A stretch of DNA of 23,650 nucleotides from contig DGWI01000050.1 in the NCBI GenBank assembly GCA_002396085.1, positions 377 to 24,026 on the forward strand, read 5' to 3'. Below are positions 1-6,917 of the stretch, piece after piece. This DNA comes from Porphyromonadaceae bacterium UBA4262. GTDB lineage: Bacteria; Bacteroidota; Bacteroidia; Bacteroidales; Muribaculaceae. The notes under the pieces are model-generated. The model was not told where the DNA came from. It was given only the letters and a program-made list of their open reading frames with translations, and made no database searches. Within the stretch, counting starts at the first letter, position 1; each line of letters starts with the position of its first letter. A program made the translations under genes and the position numbers.

Positions 1-293
1 ATGAGGGTCTTCATCTGACCGCTCATCTCATAGTAGTAGATGGGTGTGGCCCATGCCACGACATCGGCCTCCAGGACCCGTGCCATGATGTCGTTGACAT
101 CGTCGCTGATGACGCATCGGCCCAACTTCTGGCAAGCGAGGCAGCCCTTGCAGAACTGGATGTTCTTGTCCACAAGCGAGATCTTCGCCACATCGTTACC
201 GGCGGCTTGGGCACCCGCCACAAACTGGTCGGCCAGCATGTCGCTGTTTGAGCCACGGCGCAGGCTCGTCGAGATTACAATCACTTTCTTCAT
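1..293 (-). CDS. Flavodoxin-like / NADPH-dependent FMN reductase family protein (5' part, runs off the window)
   Basis: The first 97 codons are present; the rest lies beyond base 1. The ATG is at 291-293. The protein opens with a beta strand and a phosphate-binding loop (MKKVIVISTSLRRGSNS), as in the NADPH-dependent FMN reductase/flavodoxin-fold family. A cysteine cluster follows at about residues 51-60 (CKGCLACQKLGRC), then the segment DDVNDIMARVLEAD and an aromatic motif, ATPIYYYEMSGQ, that normally contacts the flavin. Family members carry FMN and reduce quinones, nitro compounds or other acceptors in the cytoplasm. The cysteine cluster resembles iron-sulfur flavoproteins, but whether a cluster is bound cannot be told here. 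The substrate is unknown. The dispersed repeat at 330-499 lies immediately upstream. Confidence 0.82.
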   Translation of the reverse strand, partial: MKKVIVISTSLRRGSNSDMLADQFVAGAQAAGNDVAKISLVDKNIQFCKGCLACQKLGRCVISDDVNDIMARVLEADVVAWATPIYYYEMSGQMKTL

Positions 294-329
294 GTCTATT
301 TTTTATCTTTCTAAAGGGGGGTTATGTCA

Positions 330-499
330 GGAGTTAAGGAGTTAAGACGAGTGCTCTTGTTGCTCTTAATTCCCCATCATTTCAGCATCTGCCAGCCAGT
401 CTGGAGTCGAATCACGCGGCGCGCCGCGTCCCTACTGCCGCTATAATGTAACGTCTTAACTCCATTTAACTACTTAACTTCTTAACTACTAAAAAACTC
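330..499. repeat. Dispersed intergenic repeat, copy 1, with inverted ends and REP-like core
   Basis: This 170-base block fills most of the gap between two minus-strand genes and is closely similar to 12541-12727. It is bounded by a perfect 12-base inverted repeat, GGAGTTAAGACG at 338-349 and CGTCTTAACTCC at 452-463. Outside these the arms continue as imperfect runs of AGTTAAG and CTTAACT words. The centre holds a perfect 16-base palindrome at 414-429 (ACGCGGCGCGCCGCGT). On the minus strand this palindrome is preceded by GTAGGG (432-435 reads CTAC on the plus strand). A 5' GTAG followed by a palindrome is the pattern of REP elements mobilised by RAYT transposases. No reading frame is evident inside. 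Confidence 0.8.
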
Positions 500-543
500 C
501 ATTTAACTACTTAACTTCTTAATTTCTTTAACTACTTCAGATG

Positions 544-1641
544 TCATTGATTGACTGTGCTGATGGTGGCAACGACATACTCCGAGCGGGTGCCGATGCG
601 GTACTTGCCGCCCCAGATGCCGATGCCCGAACTAACGTAGTAGTGTGTGTTGCCCTTGCGGCAGTAGCCCCACGCGTTCTCATACATGCGGTGCACCATC
701 AGGCTGATGGGCCACACTTGCCCCTCGTGGGTGTGACCGCTGAACTGCAAGTCGACACCACACTGCTGCGACTCCTCCAGATTGTAGGGCTGGTGGTCGA
801 GCACGATGATGAACTTGTTGCGGTCGGCCCCCTCAAGCAACTGGCTTGTGGAGCGACGATGGCTGTTCGAGCGGTCGTCGCGACCCACAATGAGCAGGTC
901 GCCCACAGTGAGCGTGGTGTCGCGCAGCAGGGTGATGCCAGCGCGGCGATAAAAGTCGAGCGAACGGTCGATGCCGGTGATGTACTCGTGGTTGCCCAGA
1001 CACGCCACCACGGGCGCGTTGAGTTGCTTGAAGTCGGCCGCCATGTCCTCATCGAGCAGGGGCCGCACATAGCCATCGATGATGTCGCCCGCCACCAGTA
1101 TCAGGTCGGCGTGCTCGGCATTGATCATCTCGACCCACCGTTGCCACTCGGCCTTGCGGTTGTGGTAGCCCAGGTGCAGGTCGCTCAGCAACAGCACCCT
1201 GACGGGCTTGGTCAGACGCTTGGAGGTGGTCAGCGACAGGGGCTCCTTGATCTTGTTGTGATAGTGCACGTTGCCATAGATGAGCAGACCGGCAATCACA
1301 GCGGTGATGGTGCCCGCCACCCAGGCGTTGTCGTGCAGCCAAGCCTTGGGCACTAGGTGCACCAGCCGCCCCAGGTCGAGTAGCACAAAGGCCAGGAGCA
1401 GATAGAGGAACACGATGAGCCACGACGTGCTCACATCGTAGGCCACCGAGGCGGCCTCGAGCGGCATGCGGTCGAACGTGCCGGCAATCCCGGCAATCAT
1501 CATCGCCAGGGCTGCGGTCATGAGTGCCACCACCATCCACTTGCCCCACAGGGGCAGGGGCAGCACCTGATGGACGTGCCACATCACATAGACGTGAGCC
1601 AGCACGGGAATTAGCATAAAGAGGATAAAGCCAAATTTCAT
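544..1641 (-). CDS. Membrane-anchored calcineurin-like metallophosphoesterase (YkuE/YaeI-like)
   Basis: The product is 365 aa. The N-terminal third is hydrophobic, with about four helices near residues 2-20, 34-54, 72-92 and 106-123. A metallophosphoesterase domain follows from about residue 146. Its metal-site blocks are all present: SDLH (D154, H156), AGDIIDG (D186), GNHE (N217, H218), a histidine at H283 and GHTH (H303, H305). This order, with transmembrane helices ahead of the catalytic domain, matches the YkuE/YaeI group, some members of which hydrolyse lipid pyrophosphates such as UDP-diacylglucosamine. The physiological substrate here is unknown. The gene is divergent from the alcohol dehydrogenase, with a 254-base spacer, and is followed by the dispersed repeat. 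Confidence 0.9.
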   Translation of the reverse strand: MKFGFILFMLIPVLAHVYVMWHVHQVLPLPLWGKWMVVALMTAALAMMIAGIAGTFDRMPLEAASVAYDVSTSWLIVFLYLLLAFVLLDLGRLVHLVPKAWLHDNAWVAGTITAVIAGLLIYGNVHYHNKIKEPLSLTTSKRLTKPVRVLLLSDLHLGYHNRKAEWQRWVEMINAEHADLILVAGDIIDGYVRPLLDEDMAADFKQLNAPVVACLGNHEYITGIDRSLDFYRRAGITLLRDTTLTVGDLLIVGRDDRSNSHRRSTSQLLEGADRNKFIIVLDHQPYNLEESQQCGVDLQFSGHTHEGQVWPISLMVHRMYENAWGYCRKGNTHYYVSSGIGIWGGKYRIGTRSEYVVATISTVNQ

Positions 1642-1698
1642 TTCTCAAGGGTTGTGTGAATGGTGGCTCGCGACGTGAATCGCAAGCGAGCGAGGCTG

Positions 1699-1706
1699 CA
1701 AAGTTA
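1699..1706 (-). promoter_or_regulatory. Candidate -7 promoter element for the 544-1641 metallophosphoesterase
   Basis: The minus strand reads TAACTTTG, a full match to the Bacteroidetes -7 consensus TAnnTTTG, 58 bases ahead of the start codon. No good TTTG is found at the expected -33 spacing, so the call rests on one box. Confidence 0.35.
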
Positions 1707-1837
1707 CAAAAAAGTCAAACACCGCAGGGCAATTTATGGAGTTATTTTTGGGCTGAAACAGCACATCATCCACAAGTTCTATCAGGTTGTTGGACTTTTT
1801 CACGACCCATCGATGATCATAATTGGCAACAATTCAC

Positions 1838-1845
1838 TAACTTTG
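1838..1845 (+). promoter_or_regulatory. Candidate -7 promoter element for the alcohol dehydrogenase gene
   Basis: TAACTTTG matches TAnnTTTG and lies 50 bases before the ATG at 1896. The -33 box is not recognisable. Confidence 0.4.
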
Positions 1846-1895
1846 CATGGAGAATAAAACACCAACAACGACAAACCACTGATTGACTGAAAGAT

Positions 1896-3080
1896 ATGAT
1901 TAAAGACTTCAATTTCTATGCGCCGACACGCGTGGTGTTCGGCGGGCAAGCCGAGGACAAAATCGGCCAACTGGTAGCGAACTACGGCGGCACGCGGGTG
2001 CTGCTGCACTATGGCGGCGGCTCGGCCGAGCGGTCGGGTCTGCTGGGCGTGGTGCGCCAGCAACTCACACAAGCAGGCATCGCGTGGTGCGAGCTGGGCG
2101 GTGTGGTGCCCAACCCCTTGTTGTCCAAGGTGCGCGAGGGCATCGACCTGTGCCGCCGCGAGAGGGTCGACTTTATCCTGGCCGTGGGCGGTGGCAGTGT
2201 CATCGACTCGTCCAAGGCCATCGGCTACGGCGTGCCCTACCCGGGCGATGTGTGGGACTTCTGGGACGGCAAGGCCGTGCCTCAGGCATGCCTGCCCATC
2301 GGCGCTGTGCTCACCATCCCCGCCGCAGGCAGCGAGATGTCGTCGAGTTGTGTCATCACCAACGATGACGGCCTGCTCAAGCGTGGCGTGAACAGCGACC
2401 TGTGCCGATGCCGCTTTGCGGTGATGAATCCCGCTCGCACCTACACCTTGCCGCCCTATCAGACGGCTGCCGGTGCTACCGACATCATGATGCACACCAT
2501 GGAGCGCTATTTCTCGAAATATGAGGACATGACCCTGACCGACGCCATCAGCGAGGCACTGTTGCGCACGGTGCGCGATGCCGCCATGGTGGTGCTTGAA
2601 CATCCCGAGGACTATCGCCATCGCGCCCAGATCATGTGGGCAGGCTCGCTGGCTCACAACGACCTGACCGAGTGCGGCACCGAGAAAGACTTTGCCACAC
2701 ATCGGCTAGAACACGAACTGAGTGCCCTCTTCGGGGTGACACACGGGGCAGGACTTGCCGCGCTGTGGCCCTCATGGGCACGTTATGTCAAGGCGAAGCA
2801 CCTGGCCCGGTTCGTGCAGTTTGCCGTCAATGTCATGGGAGTGACCAACGACTTCACCCACCCCGAGGAGACAGCCGAGGCCGGTATCCGCGCCATCGAG
2901 TCGTTCTATCGCCAGATAGGCATGCCCACCAGCATCCACGAGTTGCTGGGACGCGACATCACCGACGACGAGATTGAAACCCTGGTCGACAAGTGCTCGC
3001 GCGGAGGCACCATCACTGTTGGGGCTATGGAGGTGCTGAACGCCGCCGACATGCGCGCCATCTATCAGATGGCCCGGTAA
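1896..3080 (+). CDS. Iron-containing (YqhD/BdhA-type) NAD(P)H-dependent alcohol dehydrogenase
   Basis: The 394-aa length is typical for group III metal-dependent alcohol dehydrogenases. The start MIKDFNFYAPTRVVFG is the usual family N-terminus. The nucleotide-binding turn is VGGGSVIDSSKAI (residues 97-109), and the conserved loop PAAGSEMSS is at 142-150. The metal ligands can be placed by alignment to YqhD spacing: D196 and H200 (GATDIMMH), H269 (ATH) and H283 (THGAGLAALWP). The enzyme probably reduces aldehydes to alcohols in the cytoplasm, in fermentative redox balance or detoxification of short-chain aldehydes. The exact substrate cannot be inferred. It is a single gene: divergent from the metallophosphoesterase and convergent with the helicase fusion, with 33 bases between the two stop codons. 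Confidence 0.93.
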   Translation: MIKDFNFYAPTRVVFGGQAEDKIGQLVANYGGTRVLLHYGGGSAERSGLLGVVRQQLTQAGIAWCELGGVVPNPLLSKVREGIDLCRRERVDFILAVGGGSVIDSSKAIGYGVPYPGDVWDFWDGKAVPQACLPIGAVLTIPAAGSEMSSSCVITNDDGLLKRGVNSDLCRCRFAVMNPARTYTLPPYQTAAGATDIMMHTMERYFSKYEDMTLTDAISEALLRTVRDAAMVVLEHPEDYRHRAQIMWAGSLAHNDLTECGTEKDFATHRLEHELSALFGVTHGAGLAALWPSWARYVKAKHLARFVQFAVNVMGVTNDFTHPEETAEAGIRAIESFYRQIGMPTSIHELLGRDITDDEIETLVDKCSRGGTITVGAMEVLNAADMRAIYQMAR

Positions 3081-3113
3081 GCGACAATCGGGTGACAGCC
3101 CAACTGCTGCTAC

Positions 3114-4970
3114 CTATTGTCGTTCTGAATAGTTGATGAGATAGACGCGGCTGCGGGCACGAGTGAGGGCGGTATAGAACCAGCGATAGAAGTCGAGAGT
3201 AGTCAGAGCCTCGCGGGGAATGCCGCCCATGTCGATAAACACATTCTGCCACTGGCCACCCTGTGCCTTGTGGCACGTCACAGCATAGGCCATCTTGACC
3301 TGCAGGGCGTTGAAGTAGGGGTGTCTTTTCAGGGCACGAAGTCGCGAGCGCTGGTCGCCCGGCAATTCGGCCATCACCTCGTTGAACAGACGCTCTTGCT
3401 GGGGTCGTGTCAGGGCCGACGTGTCGCTGAGCAGGCAGTCGAGCACCACCTTGGCCTCCATCTCGGTGCCCTCGTGATCGGGCAACTCCAGCACGACTGT
3501 GGCAAAGCGCAATCCATAGCGTCGCTCCACCTCGCCGCGCACACGCCGCACGATGGCGACATCGCCATTGGCCACAAAATCAACCTTCTCATAGTCCTCG
3601 GCCCAATAATAATTGTTCTTGACAACCAGCAGCAGGTCGCCACTGGCCAGTTCTTCCTCACGATACAAGATCTGGTTACGCACACCGGCATTGAATTGCG
3701 TGGCCCTCCAGTTGCTGCGGCTGATGATGATGGTCTGGTCGATGCCATCGCGGTCATAGCAGTCGCTGATGGTCTCGAGCAGCATGTCGCCTGTCACGGT
3801 GGCGATGTCGGTGAAGCCCTCCAGTTGCAGGTGCGGCTCGACGAGGTGCTCTTGCTCCATAGCCTGCCGCAACAGGGTGGCATTGTGCAGGATGCCGCTC
3901 TCTTGGGTCTGACGAGCCGTCTGCCGCAATGTCGTGCCCATCACATCCAGGCCATAGCCCCGCAGCACTGCCGGGTTGAGCGCGACACTCTCGGTGGCGC
4001 CCACTGGCGGCAACTGCGCCGTGTCGCCCACTAGCAGCAGTCGGCAATTCTGCCCACTATAGACGTAGGTGATGAGGTCGTCCAGCAATTGTCCTGTGCC
4101 GAAGATGGCTCCCTCGCCCACCCCATTGGCTATCATCGATGCCTCATCGACAATAAACAGCGTGTCGGTGTGACGGTTCTCAGCCAAGCCGAACGTATCA
4201 CTGCCATAACTTTGCTGACGATAGATCTTGCGGTGAATCGTCCATGCCGTGTGACCCGAGTAGTCACTCATGATGTGGGCGGCACGGCCCGTAGGAGCCA
4301 TGAGCACACACTTGCGCAAGCGGGCTCGCAGTGCCCTGACCAGCGCACCGATTATGCTGGTCTTGCCCGTGCCGGCATAGCCCGTGAGCAAGAACACCGT
4401 GCGGTCGCCACCGTGCTGTACAAAGCGGTCGAGCAGCGCAATGAGGTACATCTGTTCATCGGTGGGGTCATAGGGCAATTCGGCTAGAATGTTAATTGAC
4501 AATTGAGAACAATCTGCCTCGCTTCTTGCTTCTTGCTTCTCGCTTCTTGCTTCTTGCTTAAGCCACCGGTAAGGACCTATAAAGAAATCACGGTCATGCA
4601 AGTGAGGATGAGGCACTTGCAGGGTGGGCAAATCGATGGTGACGCTGTTGCCTTGACTATCGTCGATGGCCATAATGTCGATGTCGACCAAGCGGTCGAT
4701 ATAGCCACCCTGTGCATCGCGATGAGCGGCACTGCCCAGCCCGCGCTCGATGTCATGGATATGATCGAGCATGACCAATGGCTCCAAATTGCTGTCAAGG
4801 GCTATGCCCACATTGAGGAACCGGTTCTCGCTCTCAAATCCCCACGGCTCACTCTCGACAACAGGCGACACCGTGCAGTTGCCGGTGCCGCCAGTGAGGG
4901 CTGCTATGGCCCGCCGCAGGTTGTCGTGGCGGTCGCCCAGATTGGTGCCTATGTTCAGGTAATAGCGCAT
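3114..4970 (-). CDS. folK: HPPK (FolK) fused in frame to a RecD-like ATP-dependent DNA helicase
   Basis: One continuous frame of 618 codons joins two enzymes that are normally separate. Residues 1-137 are 6-hydroxymethyl-7,8-dihydropterin pyrophosphokinase, the step before dihydropteroate synthesis in folate biosynthesis. They begin MRYYLNIGTNLGDR, carry the Mg-binding pair D96/D98 (RLVDIDIM) and end with PHPHLHDRDFF (120-130). Residues 138-156 are a linker made of repeated KQEARSE-type units. From about residue 157 the protein is a superfamily 1 helicase: Walker A GYAGTGKTS (197-205), Walker B IVDEAS (273-278), GDTAQLPP (315-322) and a C-terminal UvrD-like block AVTCHKAQGGQW (563-574). The start is set by the ATG at 4968-4970, two bases after the TGA of the preceding barrel gene (TGAccATG), so translation is probably coupled. 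A TTG at linker residue 157 could in principle start the helicase separately. The fusion could also be an assembly artefact. Confidence 0.85.
   Translation of the reverse strand: MRYYLNIGTNLGDRHDNLRRAIAALTGGTGNCTVSPVVESEPWGFESENRFLNVGIALDSNLEPLVMLDHIHDIERGLGSAAHRDAQGGYIDRLVDIDIMAIDDSQGNSVTIDLPTLQVPHPHLHDRDFFIGPYRWLKQEARSEKQEARSEADCSQLSINILAELPYDPTDEQMYLIALLDRFVQHGGDRTVFLLTGYAGTGKTSIIGALVRALRARLRKCVLMAPTGRAAHIMSDYSGHTAWTIHRKIYRQQSYGSDTFGLAENRHTDTLFIVDEASMIANGVGEGAIFGTGQLLDDLITYVYSGQNCRLLLVGDTAQLPPVGATESVALNPAVLRGYGLDVMGTTLRQTARQTQESGILHNATLLRQAMEQEHLVEPHLQLEGFTDIATVTGDMLLETISDCYDRDGIDQTIIISRSNWRATQFNAGVRNQILYREEELASGDLLLVVKNNYYWAEDYEKVDFVANGDVAIVRRVRGEVERRYGLRFATVVLELPDHEGTEMEAKVVLDCLLSDTSALTRPQQERLFNEVMAELPGDQRSRLRALKRHPYFNALQVKMAYAVTCHKAQGGQWQNVFIDMGGIPREALTTLDFYRWFYTALTRARSRVYLINYSERQ
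4520..4561 (-). repeat. Heptamer tandem array in the FolK-helicase linker
   Basis: Five consecutive heptamers occupy 4522-4556 on the plus strand: CTTCTTG twice, CTTCTCG once, CTTCTTG twice. They form two 21-base super-repeats, 4520-4540 and 4541-4561. In the protein they give the repeated EARSEKQ segment. Because seven is not a multiple of three, gain or loss of one unit would uncouple the two halves of the fused gene. Confidence 0.85.
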
Positions 4971-4972
4971 GG

Positions 4973-6844
4973 TCAGAACACCAGGCTCACGCCACCCATG
5001 ACGTTGATGCCCTGGCTGCCCATGCCCATCATGTAGTCCCACTTGCGGTTGAGCAGGTTGTTGGCCTTGGCCCACAAGGTGAGCACCTTGTCGAAGCGGT
5101 AACTGGCCCCGACGTGGAGGTTAACCATGTCGGCCATGTCGGCAAAGGTGAAATTCGGCACCAGCCAATAGTTGGCCTCGTCGTCCTGGATCAGATATGC
5201 TTCGTCGCAAGCCAGATAACTGCGTCCGCCACGGTAGTGCAGACCCAAGTCGATGGCCAGCCGTTTGATGGGGTTGACACGCAGGTCAAACTTCACATCA
5301 CAGTTGGCACCATCAAATCCATCCAACGCATAGCCCTTGTACCACACACCTTTTTCCACATCATCATCGACTGGCGTATATTGTACCGAAGCCTTCGCCT
5401 CAATCAGCGAACGATACTTATAGGCCAGTTCGGCACCGAGTACAGCACCACGGGAATTGTAATTATAATAGAACGTGGTTGCATAGCGCAATTTGTTATA
5501 CAAATCGGCCGTCGAGCCCATCATGCTGGCATAGTCGACCCCAGGAATCCATGGGTCAATAGCACTGAAGTCGCTCTTGAAGATGCCGTAGCCGCCATAA
5601 AGTTGGGCACTGAAGCCAGCGAAAGGTCCAATCTTGAACCCCGCACGGCCATCCAGCGGGCTGAAGGTGTTGTAGTAATAGCCCATGGGGTCGCTGTAGC
5701 GGTTCTGCGCCGCCATGGCACTGAGCGTGTTCAGCGTCTTGCCGCCACTGACGTCGACAAAGATGGCTGCGCCGTCCACGATGTCGATGTCCAGCTGGAC
5801 GCGGGGCGAGATGTGGAACTTCTTCGTGTCCCTATACAGGTGCATGTCGCCTATCACAATGTCTACACCCGCCAGTGCGCGGAAGATGCTGTTCTGCCAC
5901 TGGTAATAGGGCGAGATGGTGAACATGAAGTTATTGCGCTTGTCGCTGAAGTTATAGCCCGCATTGTCATCGTAGATGTAGGGAGTGGTGGTCTCGCACT
6001 TGTGATTGACGTAGTCGCCAGTCAAGTCCAGCCCCACAGTGCCACTGGCCAGCTGGTAGGTGGCTCCGAGGTTGAAGTTGAGCACATTTTCCTTGGCTCC
6101 CTTGAGGTTCTCAAACAGGGTCTTGTCATAGCCTGCATGATTGAGCGAAACGCTGGCGTGGTAACCCAGTTCGCGGTCGGACAGTGTCACAGGCGCACCT
6201 TGCCAACCCACAGTGGCACCAAACTCAGTGAATGTCTGCTTGTTGTCCTCGTCCCAAGCCTTGCTGCGACCACCATAGTAGTTGAAACTGTCGAAGTGTC
6301 CGCGCAGGCTCATGTTGAGCGTCCCCGCGCGGTTGTTGTTCTCAAAGTCCACGCCCAGCACGTTGTCGTTGAACTTCTGCTTGAGCCGCTCGGCCTCATC
6401 CCAGATGAGCTGTGTGCCGTTCTTGCCGGCCCAGGTGCTGTTGTGCTGAATCCACACGCCCAGCGTGTTCTGCTCGGTGTCGAGGATGCGGTAACCGGCA
6501 CTGCCGGTGAAGTTTGCCGCCATGCCGCCTCCCACTTGCAGATAACCACGCTTGCCGCTGAAGTTATGAGCCGTGCGGTAGCCGTAGGGCATCATTGTGG
6601 GGATGCTCGATGGCACGTTGGTAGCCTCGGCCCAGTCGCTGTAGTTGAGCGTAGTCTTGGCCGGAGCGGTCACTTTCTTGACTGTGGGCAGGGTGTTCTT
6701 TTTGGTGGCCTTCTTCTCGACGGGCACGAAGTCCTTCTCCAGGGTGATTTCCTTGTTCAGGTCCTTCTTGCCTGCGTCCTGTGCGGTTGCTCCTGCCACG
6801 GTCAGCACCGCCGCCATCAGGCCGATATAGAGTTTCTTGTTCAT
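4973..6844 (-). CDS. Outer-membrane beta-barrel protein (TonB-receptor-like C-terminus)
   Basis: The product is 623 aa. A signal peptide (MKK-type, ending ATAQ at about residues 19-22) is followed by a lysine-rich periplasmic segment (residues 25-65, containing FVPVEKKATKKNTLPTVKK). The remainder is rich in alternating hydrophobic and aromatic strands. It ends in WAKANNLLNRKWDY... and a terminal phenylalanine (GGVSLVF), the signature of TonB-dependent-receptor-type barrels recognised by the Bam machinery. No plug domain or SusC-type N-terminal extension is visible, so it is not an ordinary TonB receptor; a structural or assembly role beside the TPR protein is an inference. It lies 73 bases after the TPR gene and 2 bases before folK-helicase on the same strand, which suggests an operon. 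Confidence 0.8.
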   Translation of the reverse strand: MNKKLYIGLMAAVLTVAGATAQDAGKKDLNKEITLEKDFVPVEKKATKKNTLPTVKKVTAPAKTTLNYSDWAEATNVPSSIPTMMPYGYRTAHNFSGKRGYLQVGGGMAANFTGSAGYRILDTEQNTLGVWIQHNSTWAGKNGTQLIWDEAERLKQKFNDNVLGVDFENNNRAGTLNMSLRGHFDSFNYYGGRSKAWDEDNKQTFTEFGATVGWQGAPVTLSDRELGYHASVSLNHAGYDKTLFENLKGAKENVLNFNLGATYQLASGTVGLDLTGDYVNHKCETTTPYIYDDNAGYNFSDKRNNFMFTISPYYQWQNSIFRALAGVDIVIGDMHLYRDTKKFHISPRVQLDIDIVDGAAIFVDVSGGKTLNTLSAMAAQNRYSDPMGYYYNTFSPLDGRAGFKIGPFAGFSAQLYGGYGIFKSDFSAIDPWIPGVDYASMMGSTADLYNKLRYATTFYYNYNSRGAVLGAELAYKYRSLIEAKASVQYTPVDDDVEKGVWYKGYALDGFDGANCDVKFDLRVNPIKRLAIDLGLHYRGGRSYLACDEAYLIQDDEANYWLVPNFTFADMADMVNLHVGASYRFDKVLTLWAKANNLLNRKWDYMMGMGSQGINVMGGVSLVF

Positions 6845-6917
6845 GAGTTCTTTGTTGTTTTTCCGATTTATCGAGCAATCGAATGATCGAGTAGTCGAAT
6901 GTTAGAGGAGCATTACC

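Noticed and set aside
338..540. CRISPR-like repetition of TTAACT words
   Set aside because: The units are too short and irregular, with no spacers and no cas genes. It is better described as inverted-repeat arms and low-complexity sequence.
1800..2702. 300-codon minus-strand frame opposite the alcohol dehydrogenase
   Set aside because: It is a shadow of a gene with all metal ligands in place.
3082..3122. CGACAAT...ATTGTCG inverted repeat between the convergent stops of the alcohol dehydrogenase and the helicase
   Set aside because: The arms are only seven bases, the loop is long, one arm overlaps helicase coding sequence, and there is no T-run. Too weak for a terminator call.
5114..6886. 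590-codon open frame opposite the outer-membrane barrel
   Set aside because: It has the same valine/histidine-rich mirror composition, while the opposite strand has a signal peptide and a barrel C-terminus.
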